Under the pieces are notes generated by a model. The model saw nothing but the letters and a program-made list of their open reading frames with translations. It had not been told where the DNA came from and ran no database searches. A stretch of 64,000 nucleotides of DNA from positions 1,302,001 through 1,366,000 of the forward strand of contig CP071494.1 in NCBI GenBank assembly GCA_017354895.1, given 5' to 3'. Shown here in pieces: positions 24,255 through 35,386 of the stretch; position 1 is the first letter of the stretch; each line of letters begins with the position of its first letter. This DNA comes from Podospora comata. Lineage: Eukaryota; Ascomycota; Sordariomycetes; Sordariales; Podosporaceae. A program made the position numbers and the translations under genes.

Positions 24255-26108
24255 GACGGGCTAATTCTTTTGGGGGCTGGCTCCCGAGCGTAATAAACAG
24301 CGGCAGGAGAGCCTGCAGGTGGTGGTCGCAAAAGGGGGTTCGTAATGATCGGGAGGAGGCGGTTTCGTGTAAACGAGGGGTTTTGTTGTTGCAAAAGGAA
24401 CAATACAAATGAGCGACGGGTGGTTCCAGCGAGCGAACCCAGGCCCGGTTGGTTTGTTGGTTTGTTATTTTTTTTGGTGGTTTTGGAGATTCGATTGACA
24501 GGAGGAGGAATTGGGAATCTGGCGATTGACAGGCGGATCCCCTTCTGTTGTGTTTCGGCACAGCGGGAGCAGGGATCTCCGAGTGTCTGGGGTTTGGGGA
24601 TCAAGAGGGGAAATGAAATTGCGTCGCAATATGTTCCCCAAATGTTCCCACGTTCTAGCGTGCCCACCTCTAGATTTCTTCCACCTTGATGATGATATCC
24701 AGGTGGCCTAGGTAAAATGCCTAACCGGTCGTCTCGCTGCTGCAGCTGCCGAGAAGGTCGAGTGAAGTTTAAATGTTGATATGGCCGTGGTGACAATGGT
24801 GGATGTCATTGACATGTGGTACGCATGGAATGAATCAATGATGAAGAGATGGGACCTGGAATGCGCAGATGCTAAGAAGGGAGAAGAAGAAAATAAATCG
24901 TTCCTTAAGAAAGTAAACCAGGTTTCCAGTTTTATCAGGCGATCAGGCGCCGTCACGAAGACCTTGTGTGATCAAATCAGTGGGCTCAGCTTCAAGCTTT
25001 AAACGACGCGGCCACGCACGCTGACGTCTCCCCCGCCAAGGTCTCCAACCAGCCGGCGCGGCAGTGGGACAGTAGGGTCCGGAGATCAGTGGAGCAGACG
25101 GCGGCTGTGCTCAATGCTTCTTGAACCTTTGCGCGTGTTCACCAGTCCATTTATTCGTATTTTTCTGCTTGGGATACTGGAGGCCGCCACACTTGATACT
25201 CAGACTCTTGACATCCGATCATTGGGACTCGTTCTGTTTTTGGAAACATGGCCGTACCTCAGCATCTTGCCGCCCAAAGATCGGATGGTCCAGGGCAACC
25301 TGTGTCCCCGTGGGGTTTCATCCTGAGCTTTTATGACGAAAACTGCCGGGTTCTGGCAAACGACTGTGCTGATCCCCCTTTCAGACAGATTCCCGTGCCT
25401 TACCTGGTCATCCAGACTGGCTTGCCAAGACCCGTTCATCCAAACTAAGATCTTGACTCGAATCAAGAACTGTCTTGCGAAGAGACAGCGAACCTCTCCA
25501 AAGGATCTTCTTCAGCCGCAGAGGTGACGTATTTCGGAGCACCAGCCTCGTGCTCCCCCAAAGCCTCGAAGACAAGCCCACTTGCCATTACCCCAGGACA
25601 AAGTCCGAACCCTGATGAGGAGAAGGGAGAATCAAGCTTTCGGGGCCCATCTTCATAACCTTAATCGGTGCCGACGGCGCAGTTGCCATTTGATGGACAC
25701 TTCTCCTGGCACCCTTTTACAAATGAGGGCCGTGATGAACAAGCCAACATGTGTTTCGGAGAGCTAGGCATCTCTAGGAATTAGTTCTCTAGTCATAAAG
25801 CTCTGTCTAGTCCAAAAAACTGATGCCTTTGGTTGGTGGTTCCTTGCTTTGAGTAAAGATGGATGCCAAGCATGCCGATAAGATAAGGTTTGGACCCACA
25901 TGTTTTTCTAGTGTTCGCAACCGCGATGCGACAGGATGCGCCTGCCTCCAATTGACTCTGAAAAGAAAGCTCCTTCCTTAAGAAACACAACCAATTGGCC
26001 GCGAAACTTTCTTCGGCCGTACCCTTGATCTTCACCTCAACTTTAGTCATCAGAAAACAGCTGTAAACTCTTTCCATCAACAGCAACCTCGCCTTTGAAA
26101 TCTTCACC
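24255..26108. other. Gene-poor intergenic region
   Basis: About 1.85 kb. The left part is the rhomboid promoter. Nothing recognisable is coded; the open frames are short and motif-free. A stretch of hairpin-poor mixed sequence runs up to the small Lys/Ala-rich frame at 26109. Confidence 0.4.
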
Positions 26109-26370
26109 ATGTCGAAGAGCAAGATCGCCAACAACAGGGCCAGGGCCAAGGCGGAGAAGGAGGCTAAGAAGTAGGCTAAGAATAGTGCGAGGAAGCTGAG
26201 GAGGGAGGCTGCTGCTGCTGCGGCGGCGGCTGGAGGGGAGAAGAAGTCGAGGGTGGTGGGAGTTTGGAATGTGGTATCATTTGCCGTGAGACAATCGGCA
26301 GTCGTTTCTAGGCACAATGGGAAGCCAGCAGCTATGATTAATACTCGATGGTATTATGGGACGTGTTCCT
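26109..26370 (+). pseudogene. Small Lys/Arg/Ala-rich frame interrupted by a stop
   Basis: An ATG at 26109 in excellent context (TTCACCATGTCG) opens MSKSKIANNRARAKAEKEAKK, then meets TAG after 21 codons. The same frame continues open for about 64 codons with more Lys/Arg, an eight-Ala run (26211-26234) and a second stop at about 26370. The composition is like that of small basic nuclear or ribosome-associated proteins, but I do not recognise the family. It may be a decayed small gene, or a real 21-aa peptide. The antisense hydrophobic frame (25793-26317) is the mirror of this Lys/Ala composition and is not called. Confidence 0.35.
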
Positions 26371-26634
26371 AGCTGTTAGTGTCAACAAAGCAAGCACCCT
26401 TTAAGCAGAATGAAAAGAGGTGCCAAACATGAATACAAATTTTGTGGTAGTCTCGAGTCATCATGTCGAATGTGATATATATATATATATATATACAAGG
26501 ATCTTTTCAACGCCAATCAAAGAGCAGATCCCGCCAAAAAGCCAAGATCCCTTCCTATTCATACAATGGTTTTACAGCCCTGTCATCATCCCCTTGCAAG
26601 CCCCTCGTTCTGACTCAGATTACTATGATACCAC
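26371..26634. repeat. Intergenic with TA dinucleotide repeat
   Basis: A short TA microsatellite at about 26474-26494 lies in the 3' flank of the next minus-strand gene. Confidence 0.7.
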
Positions 26635-27327
26635 TTAATCGTTCTTCTTCTCCTCCGGTTTCTCCTTTTTCTCACCGTCCTTCTTTCCTCCCCACCCAAA
26701 AACCTCATAGATCTGCTCCATAATCAAATCCCCATACCCCTTCCCTTCTTCCAGCGCTTTTTTTTCTTCTTCCATTCTTCTCTCTTGCCACCCGTCCTTT
26801 TCACCCCCCATCCATATCTTGGTGATGACACCCTTTTTCTCCTCCTCCTCTTTTGCCTCTGTAGGCGGCTTACCCTCAGCTAACCTCCTCCGCTCCCTCT
26901 CCTCCTTGATTAGCTGCTTTGTCCGCTGGGCTTGTTCGGGAAGGGGGTTGAAGATTGAGTTTGATGATTGGGAAGAGGAGGAGGAGGAGGAAAAGAGGGA
27001 GTCGAGACGGTCGTTGGTGCGCTTGTAGATTGACTTGCCGGTGTAGTCGTGGGCGAGCCCGGAAAAGGAGAGGTAGGTGGCTGAGTAGAAGAGGGCTTTT
27101 TGCCAGACCGGGGGCGGGGGGTGGGTGAGGGGGGAGGAGAGGGAGAGTTTGGTTTGTCGGCGGAGGATGAGGAGGGCGGCGATGGAGGAGAAGGCGGCGA
27201 GGAGTTGGAGGTGGTGTTGGAGGGGGGGGGTGCCGTGGTATTTGGGGGAGGGGGTGAGGAGACCTCCTTGGGGAGGGGTGGGGGAATCGGAGGGGGGTTT
27301 GGAAAGGGTGGGGTCGGAGGAGGCCAT
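26635..27327 (-). CDS. Small membrane protein of unknown function
   Basis: Single exon of 230 aa. The N-terminal 35 residues are Pro/Ser-rich. A hydrophobic helix follows (LQLLAAFSSIAALLILRR, about 39-56) and a weaker one (WQKALFYSATYLSFSGLA, about 74-92), then a Ser run and a long Lys/Glu-rich helical tail with Trp-Gly motifs (KIWMGGEKDGWQERRMEEE; YGDLIMEQIYEVFGWGG). The composition suggests a small organelle-membrane protein with a charged soluble tail, possibly mitochondrial, but there is no motif I can name. The ATG at 27327 has a fair context. On the sense strand the 5' half is C-rich and the 3' half G-rich. Confidence 0.75.
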   Translation of the reverse strand: MASSDPTLSKPPSDSPTPPQGGLLTPSPKYHGTPPLQHHLQLLAAFSSIAALLILRRQTKLSLSSPLTHPPPPVWQKALFYSATYLSFSGLAHDYTGKSIYKRTNDRLDSLFSSSSSSSQSSNSIFNPLPEQAQRTKQLIKEERERRRLAEGKPPTEAKEEEEKKGVITKIWMGGEKDGWQERRMEEEKKALEEGKGYGDLIMEQIYEVFGWGGKKDGEKKEKPEEKKND

Positions 27328-27930
27328 GGTGAGTGGTGGGAAGTTGAAATCTGTGGTGTGGGTTGATTTGAGGGGCTGGAATAGAGAGTTGAGGTGTGTG
27401 GTGGTGATGCTGGTAGCTAATAGTCACAAGGATGTGGGATGTCAATTCAAGTTGCGCCTTATCGATAAGAGCTGCGATAAGATTGATTTTAGCAGCGTTT
27501 TCTTCTAGAACAAAGCGGCGGCCACCAACCGAATCACCGGATGCTCACATCCTTGCGCCGCGTCTTGTCAGTTGCTGGGTGCCAAGAGAAAGTGAAGTGA
27601 CAAGGCTCAGCCTCCTCCAACCTTGAATTTCTGCCTTTTGATCAACCTCCCTCTTCCCACCAGGCGACAGACTTTCGCGCACCTCACTCCCACTCTCGCT
27701 CTCTCTCCATCCTGCAACCCGCCCGCGACACACATTACACCCGACAAGTCTCTCGTTTGTGTGGGCATTTCCTACTTCTCTCATCTGCGCCAGCCAACCC
27801 GCTTTCCTTTACTGCGACACCGGCCTGGCTTGTTTGCCTTTCGTCATCAAGAGCGCCATCGCGACGACAACTTCCCTCTTTTCTCACCACAACCAACACC
27901 TAGCCAACTTCTCCTTCACCACCGCCCAAA
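27328..27930. other. Divergent promoter region
   Basis: A 0.6-kb divergent region between the small membrane protein and TFIIE-alpha. The right half is C/T-rich (27630-27930), typical of a leader. No gene was seen. Confidence 0.5.
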
Positions 27931-28938
27931 ATGTCCGACTCCCACTCCCTAGCCCAAATTCTCATCCGCTCCGTCATCCGCGCCTTCCACACCACCCAAG
28001 AAGTCCTCGCCATCGAAGCCCTGGTCCAACACTCCTGCCTCCGCGACGACGAGCTAGCCTACCTCATGAAGATGAACACCAAAGACCTCCACCGCCTCTG
28101 CGCCTCCCTCCGCGACGCCCGGTTTTTAACCGTACACACCCGCCCGGAAGTCATCGAGGGCAAAACCCGGCCTGTCAACAGGACATACTACTACATCGAC
28201 TACCAGCAAACCGTCGACGCCATCAAGTGGCGCGTCTACAAGACAGACAAGGACATGCAGGGCATCGCCAAACCACAGGACGAAAGCAAGGAGTATTCCT
28301 GCCCCAGGTGTAAATCCCAGTGGACGCAGCTGGAAGTGCTGGACAGCGTGAGCATAGAGGGGTTCTTGTGTCTACGATGCGAGGCTGTGCTTGAGAGGAG
28401 CCAAGAGCAGGAGCAACCCGGTCATCAGCAGTTGTCGAGGATGAATAACCAGTTTAAATTCATGACGGACATGCTGCAGCAGATCGACAAGGGGCTGGTG
28501 CCAGAATGCAGTTTTGACAAGGCGATTGCGGTGGCGAGACCGATTGTACGGGAGGCGATGCATGAGGTTTTGGCGAGCGTGCCGGTGGAGGATGCGGGGG
28601 GGATGGGGAAGCCGTCTGCGGTCAAGGGGTTGGCGAACATGGGGCCGAAGACGATGCAGGTTACGATCAGTGATGGGAATGAGGAGGCGGAGCTGATTGA
28701 GAGTAGGAAGAGGAAGGAGAGGTTTTTGAGGGAGAACGCGCTGCCGAGTTGGATTACGGATAGCTCGGTGCCGGCGCCGGCTGCGACGGCTGCGCCCCCG
28801 GTGGTGAGCTTTGAGATGAGGGATGCGGATGGGGGGGATGGGGGACGGGCGGGGAAGAGAGTGAAGGTGGAGGGGGAGATGAGCTTTAAGATGGAGGAGG
28901 ATGAGGAGGATGATTTGGAGTTTGAGGATGTGGTTTAG
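27931..28938 (+). CDS. TFA1: Transcription initiation factor TFIIE, alpha subunit
   Basis: Large subunit of TFIIE, which recruits and stimulates TFIIH at RNA polymerase II promoters (nucleus). Single exon, 335 aa. The N-terminal winged helix (residues 1-100) includes DDELAYLMKMNTKDLHRLCASLRDARFL and NRTYYYIDYQQTVDAIKWRVYK, the family's hallmark. A zinc ribbon follows, CPRCKSQWTQL...FLCLRCEAVLE (about 127-152), with its four Cys present. The C-terminal half carries a Lys/Arg helix (ESRKRKERFLRENALPSWI), a nuclear-type KRVKVEGE segment and an acidic tail ending EEDEEDDLEFEDVV. The chain is shorter than yeast Tfa1 (482 aa), as is usual for filamentous fungi. An alternative weak splice (donor at 28930, acceptor at 29008) would extend the acidic tail; see findings. 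Confidence 0.93.
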   Translation: MSDSHSLAQILIRSVIRAFHTTQEVLAIEALVQHSCLRDDELAYLMKMNTKDLHRLCASLRDARFLTVHTRPEVIEGKTRPVNRTYYYIDYQQTVDAIKWRVYKTDKDMQGIAKPQDESKEYSCPRCKSQWTQLEVLDSVSIEGFLCLRCEAVLERSQEQEQPGHQQLSRMNNQFKFMTDMLQQIDKGLVPECSFDKAIAVARPIVREAMHEVLASVPVEDAGGMGKPSAVKGLANMGPKTMQVTISDGNEEAELIESRKRKERFLRENALPSWITDSSVPAPAATAAPPVVSFEMRDADGGDGGRAGKRVKVEGEMSFKMEEDEEDDLEFEDVV

Positions 28939-29702
<764 letters not shown>

Positions 29703-30103
29703 GACAACAACGACCAAATAGAGTGTGGTATTTGTATTTAGACAATAGGAAGGAAAGAAAAGAGAGAACAAGAACTGAGAGGAGCTCCCATTAGCTCTGA
29801 TATCATCACCAACAGTCCCTATCGCTCGTGCGCCTTCGCTCAAAAGCAAGCAACATTTGGAAAAAGTGTGATGAACAAGAAATGAAAACAAGCAAAAAGT
29901 AGTATTTCCTTGAAAAAGGAAAAAAGATATCGCCTTTCTTGATACCTGAGAACCCTGCCACGCAAATAAACATAAAACAAAGAGGTAGCAACAACACCCC
30001 CAACACCTCCGCCAACCAACCAACCGAACCCCGACCTAGCCATAGTCCCCCTTATTTACTTACTTCCCTTCCCATTCCCACCCTACACCTTTAGCCATGT
30101 TGT
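29703..30103. other. 3' flank of SMC1
   Basis: AT-rich 3' UTR of the minus-strand SMC1 gene; A-rich and AAGAAA stretches are present. No gene was seen. Confidence 0.5.
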
Positions 30104-33100
30104 TTATACATACTTCCTCAACTGCAGTCCACACGTCAGCAAACCTGTCTCAATGTTTTCAGGTAAAAGCAAAAAGAGGTACTCACATCCAGCGTCAACG
30201 TCTCCGAACTATTCGCAGCCTGGTCCCTATACACCCCCACAAGACTCTCGCTGTGCTGAAACAGCGTCGGCTTCAAGCTGATCACAATAAACTGCATCCC
30301 CGGCCCGGCATGCTCCCGGATGTACTTTGTGATCTTTTCCACATTCGCATTATCCAGCGCGGCGTCCACCTCGTCCAGCACAAAGAACGGGCTGGGTTGG
30401 TAGCTGTGAATCGCAAACAACAGCGCCAGCGCCGCCATCGTCTTTTCGCCGCCCGACAGGTGCTCCATGTCCCGGAAGCGCTTGAGCGGCGGCATGGCGT
30501 GGTACTTGATCCCGGATAGGTACGGCGTCTCCGTGTCCTCCTCGATGTCGAGATAGGCTTGCCCACCCAAGGGGTACGCATCACTCCGCGTGAGATCCTT
30601 ATACACGTGCGTGATCTGCTCTTGGATGTGGCTGAAGGCCTTGTTAAAGAGCTCGAACCGCTGCTGTTTGACTCGAGAAAACGCGTCGCGGGCTTCTTTG
30701 AGGGCGGTTTTGCTGTCTTCCCAGTCCTTGTCAGTTGACTGGAGCCGGGTCTTGACCGACTCGAGACGCTCCATGGCGCGCATGTTGGGGTTGAGCTTCT
30801 CGAGCTCGGTCGTGAGGGAAGATATGCGCTCTTGGAGCTTATCTTCAAAGTCATCGTCCGAGTCTTTGAGGTCGTCGTCGAGGTTGTCAAAGTCGATTTC
30901 GATGCCGTAGTCGTCCATGGCCGCCTCGAGGACCTCGTCCGCCTCGGCGTCTTCGTCCATGTCGACGTCCATGGCGTCTTGGTCTTTCTGGAGGAGGACG
31001 TCTTCGTTGGGGATGTCGTCTAGAGAACCCTGCTTAAGGGGGATCTGGATCTGCTCCAACTTGCAGCGGCGCAGGAGGGCGAACTTGCCGGCGCTGTTCT
31101 TTTGGACGACGGACTCGAGGCTGGAGATTTCTTTTAGTCGGGCGTCGATGTCTTTACTTCTCCTTTGGAGGTCGGCCTTGGCTTCCGAGACCTTCTTGGT
31201 CTTTTCGGCGTGTCTGGTCCGGACAACCTCTAGGCTTTCGGAGAGGGCTTCGAGCTCGTCTTGGTCTTGGCCCATGGCTTCCTCAATGTTGCTCTTTTCC
31301 TCCTGGTATGACTGGACTTCCTGTTGGTGCCGCTTGAGTTGTTGCTCCATGTTCTTTACTCGTTCAGTGCTGGAGCTGAGTTGTGACGTCTCCCAGCTCA
31401 AGCTGTTTTGAATGCTCTTCTTCTGGATGTCAAATGCCTGGCGCTTCTGGGCAGCCTCCTGCTCCAAAGTCCCTTGCTGGGCCTCGTAGTCACGAATGTT
31501 CTCATATCCAAGCCTCTTGCAGAAGTCGGCGTAGATCTTATCTTCGACGCCCTGAATGGCCTTTTCGAACTTCTCCACGGTTGCCCGGGTACGCTCCAGC
31601 TCGCCCTTCTTGTCGTCAAATTTGGGCTGGAAGCTCGCCAGTTCCTGCTTCGCGTTGTCGAGCTCCTTTAGTTTACTCTTAAGATTCTTTTCAAAGGCAG
31701 CCAACTCGCTCTTTTGCAGGCGAAGACGCTGCTCCAGAGAGGCAATCTCGTTCTGGAGGTTGTCCTCAGTGCCTCGCCGTCCCGCTCGTGGCAACTTGGC
31801 AATGTCGTCCTTGAACTTCTCAGCCAAACGCGTGAGATTCTCAACATCAACCTGCTCGAACCGGCGCTTATTGCCCTTGTCCTCATTCAAGCGACCACCC
31901 GTCATGGTACCGGCCTTATGAATCACGTAGCCTTGCAGTGTCACAGCCTTGACCTGGATCTTCTTGCCGTAGACAATCTCCTTGGCCACCTCGAGGTTGT
32001 CACAGACCACGGACCCGCCGCAGGCATAGGCAATCGCCCGCTCCAGCGTTGGATCAAAGTCGATGGTGTCAATGGTCAATCTGGCACCCGCAATGCCCTT
32101 GACGGCAGAGTTTGAGGTGTTTACCTTGATGTTGTCCAACGGAATGAAGGTCATGGAGGGGAGCCGACCGTCCTTGAGAAACTGGATGCAGTCAACAGCT
32201 GTCTTCTCGGTGTCGACAATCACCCCGTCGAATTCGCGACCAAGGGCAGTGATGACCGCCTCGTCGTACTTCTTCTGTTTCGGCTTGCAAAGCTCACCAA
32301 CTCGCCCGCGAACACCAGGGTAGATGCGTTTGAGGTCACTGATAATGTTGCGCGTCCTTGTCTCCCTCTCATTCTGCCGCCTGCCCATGTCCGCATCTTC
32401 GAGTTTCCTCAGGACGTCGCGGAGCTTCTCCTCGAGTTCAGTGTGGGTGTTATTGATCCTAATACGCTCCGACTGAACACTGTTGTACTCCTTTTTCTTG
32501 GCGTCGATCTCCGTTGTAACCTGCCTGATGAAGTCTTGACAAGCATCCCGGCGTTCTGTGATGACCCGGACCTCACCCTGCAGTTTGTCGATGCTGGCTT
32601 CAAAGTTGTCTATCCTGCCACCAAGACTGTTGAATGTCGCCTCGTCGCTCTTCAATTGTCGTCGCAGATTATCCAGCTTTTGTCGATTGTCTGTTGACCT
32701 CTTCATCGCCTCTGCTTGCAGCTTGTCGTATTCTTTCCTGTCCGCATCGCTGAGCTCCTTGCCCTGCTTCTTCAGCGTTTCGGCCCATTGCTTCTCAAAC
32801 TGTCGGTGCGCTTTTTCCACTTGTGACAAGTCCTTTGTGTACTTTTGCACAGCCGCCGTCTTCTCGTCGCGGAGTTTCTTGAGATCGGCAATCCTCTTTC
32901 GTAGCATTTCCATATCCCGGGAGCTCTGTGTGATCTTCTCATCAATTGGTACCAGGCTGTTTTCTCTTTCCTCAATGCTCTTTTCCTTGGCCTTGATCGT
33001 CTTCTCGATCTTGTGGACCTCACGGGCAACGCTGGTTTGTTCCTTGCGCGCAGCCTCCAGCCTCTTTTCGAATGTCTCAACGTTTCGGCGGAACTCCTTG

Positions 33101-34013
33101 AGATTCTCCTGGTGCTCTTGAATCTGGGCGCTTGACTCGTCCATCACCCGTTGGAAGTGGTACAGCTTCCACAGAATATGAGTGATAACGGCCTCGTCCC
33201 TTTCCTCTGTCTTCTTCTGGAAGTTCTCGGCCTCCTTCTTTTGCTCCTGATACTGCTTGATCTCGCCATTGATGCCTCTTCTTCTGATGAGTTGAAAGTT
33301 TTGGTTTTCGAGAGCCTGCTCTTCCTCGGCCTGGAGTTTCTCGTACTCGGCCTTGTATTCCAAACTACCCGAGATCTGCTCGATCAAGCGTGTGAGGTCC
33401 TGTGGTGACTGCGCAGCGATGGCCTCGACATCACCTTGGAACACCAAAAAGTTGCGCGCCTTGATCAGGATGTTCTCCGCCTCGAGGGCCTCGTTGTACT
33501 GCTGGGCGGTAACCACGCGGTCGTTGATTCGGTACTCGCTAGAACCGTTGCTCGTGATCGTGCGCTTCCAACTTTGCTCATCACCGGCATCATCTTCGTA
33601 CACGGCCATCACCCAGGCGGATTTAGGGTCGTTTCTCGTCGCTCTGTGCGAAGAGCCATCGTCATCGCCATTCTCGACGCCGTTGGTGTGGCCATTGGTG
33701 GCTGGTGCAGCTGTGCCGTCGTCTTGGATCTTCGAAGTTTTCATGACCCGGCCGCGATAAACCAGGTCGCGAAGGTGCGACGATCGCAGATGTGACGACT
33801 TGATGCCCAGGACGAAGGAGATGGCGTCCATCGAGTTGGATTTACCGGAGCCATTGGGACCGATGATGGAGGTGAAGTAGGAGTCGCCAAACAAGAGTGT
33901 GTGGTGGCCCTTGTAGGACTTGAAGTCTTTGAAAGCACTGTTAGCTTTAACCTACAAGACATCGCCAGCAGGTATCACGTACTGAAAAGCTCGAGGCGTA
34001 GGAGCTTCCCCAT
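30104..34013 (-). CDS. SMC1: Cohesin subunit SMC1
   Basis: Core ATPase of the cohesin ring, pairing with SMC3 to hold sister chromatids together (nucleus). Exons 33983-34013, 30187-33926 and 30104-30121 (introns 56 and 65 nt) give 1262 aa, the normal length. The 31-nt first exon encodes MGKLLRLELF, and splicing restores NFKSYKGHHTLLFGDSYFTS. Walker A is GPNGSGKS (residues 33-40). Long coiled coils flank a hinge recognisable by YPGVRGRVGELCKPKQKKY and TALGREFDGVIVDTE. The ABC signature is HLSGGEKTMAALALLFA and Walker B is PFFVLDEVDAALDN. The last exon adds only LRKYV, the usual SMC1 end. Insertions of low-complexity acidic sequence (DQDAMDVDMDEDAEADEV) lie in the C-terminal coiled coil, and a Gly/Asp/Asn-rich insert follows residue 70. 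Confidence 0.98.
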
Positions 34014-34361
34014 GGTCGCGGTGGCCCCGACACGCGGAGCGGGATGTTGTCGAAGAGTCGCGTCAAATGGAGGGGATTCGCAAGGGCAATTGCGCGGTCT
34101 AAGGGCCCGTAAAAATAGTGGCGCGACGGTCGGGACGAAAACGCGCGCAGAAATAGATACGAGAAGAAAAAGAAGTGTTGGTGAAGCAGTCTTCAATCGC
34201 GCCAGGACCATAACCGAACGGCCTGAATTTACCATCGCGACGGGAAGGGCGCCGTTATGGTGGGGGAGCGGGTGCACGTGCCATATCTGCCTAAAGGGTT
34301 AGGGTTGGTTGGCGCTCTGTAGCCATGTGTAAGATGACGGTCTGCTTGAAGATCGAGTGTA

Positions 34362-34432
34362 GCTCAAGAGCTATTCTAGTTGCTTAATGGTTATGCTAGT
34401 TTTTCAAGAGCTATGTTAGTTGATATTGCTTT
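34362..34432. repeat. Short tandem array, AAGAGCTATNNTAGTTG unit
   Basis: Two near-identical copies of CAAGAGCTAT(TC/GT)TAGTTG about 45 bp apart, with a diverged middle unit (ATGGTTATGCTAGTTTTTC) between them: a degenerate array of period about 20-22 bp, just upstream of the MITE-like repeat at 34500-34690. Confidence 0.65.
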
Positions 34433-34499
34433 GGACTATGGTTGGCGCATTCGTGAGCACTACGCTGTAGACAAGTAAGGCAACGCACATTGTATTCTG

Positions 34500-34690
34500 A
34501 ACCATAGGTACCTGACAAAAAAGTCAATCTGCCTCGAAAGATAGTTCGTAATGTGCCTTGAAAGATAGTCAGTATGCCTTCAGAGATAGTCAAGAGGCCT
34601 ATCAAATATCTTCCCAAGCATAGCTCAGAATATGGATATGTGTTGATTTGATACTTTTGCAGTGCCAATTATTTGTCCACAGCATGGCAC
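34500..34690. mobile_element. MITE-like repeat, diverged copy B
   Basis: Contains four degenerate 21-bp units of the type TATGCCTTGAAAGATAGTC (34524-34610), followed by TAGCTCAGAATATGGATATG, which aligns with TAGTTCAGAGTATTATATG of the intact copy at 58905-59117. The right end (GCCAATTATTTGTCCACAGC) resembles that copy's terminal repeat. The left terminus is not recognisable. Family otherwise unknown to me. Confidence 0.6.
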
Positions 34691-35386
34691 TCATGAAGTT
34701 GCTGTTTCACGGAGATGATTGACATGTGAAAGGTAAACATCCGACTATTAATGCAAAGCTGCCTTTTTACTTCCAAATGGGCACTCATGTCTGGCTACCT
34801 GAATATGGAGTCATCTGATCGAAGCAGAGCTGCGATGCAACCGGCAGGCAATTTGAGGTCGAAATGGAGGTCCACCTCGTCAAAGGACGGGACCGAAGCC
34901 AAGTCCTGTTCCATGATGGTGGGTGCCGTTTCAAGCCTTCTGGCCACTGAGCGAAGCCCCTCAGAACACGCCCAGCGCTGCAGCTAGTGAGGGCAGGGGT
35001 CTGGGGGCCTGGGGCAGACGCTAAATATGCAGCAACAACGTCAACACCACCTTTCTCCTCCGCTTTCTTGGTTGTCCAAGTCAGGTCTGGTGGTTGCATC
35101 ACAAGCTGCCAACTCTGCCCACGACGGTGTCACCCTCACCCTCACCCTCACCTTCTTAACTCATGTCTGACTGATTTGTTGTCCACCTGCCCCTCTCTGA
35201 CGTTGCTCCATCTATTCATTTCAGGCAGCGCACCAGGCACCAAAGCTGTTCCACTTTCTTTTAGACCCAACCTCTGCGACAAAGAGGCCACCGGCCACAT
35301 ATCTCCCCTCCACTCCTCGACTGGAATATTGGACACGGTCCGCGTTTAAGGATACTTTACAGACATTCGAGATCAAGACCGCAATC

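Larger units (their letters stand above)
34014..35386. other. Intergenic between SMC1 and GPC1, with repeats
   Basis: A divergent 1.37-kb region. It holds two short tandem arrays with about 20-21-bp period (34362-34432 and 34524-34610), listed separately, and a CCCTCA-type array around 35125-35154. No gene was seen. Confidence 0.5.

Noticed and set aside
25793-26317. 174-codon hydrophobic frame on the minus strand
   Set aside because: It is the mirror of the Lys/Ala-rich plus-strand frame; its hydrophobicity is an antisense artefact of GCT/AAG-rich DNA.
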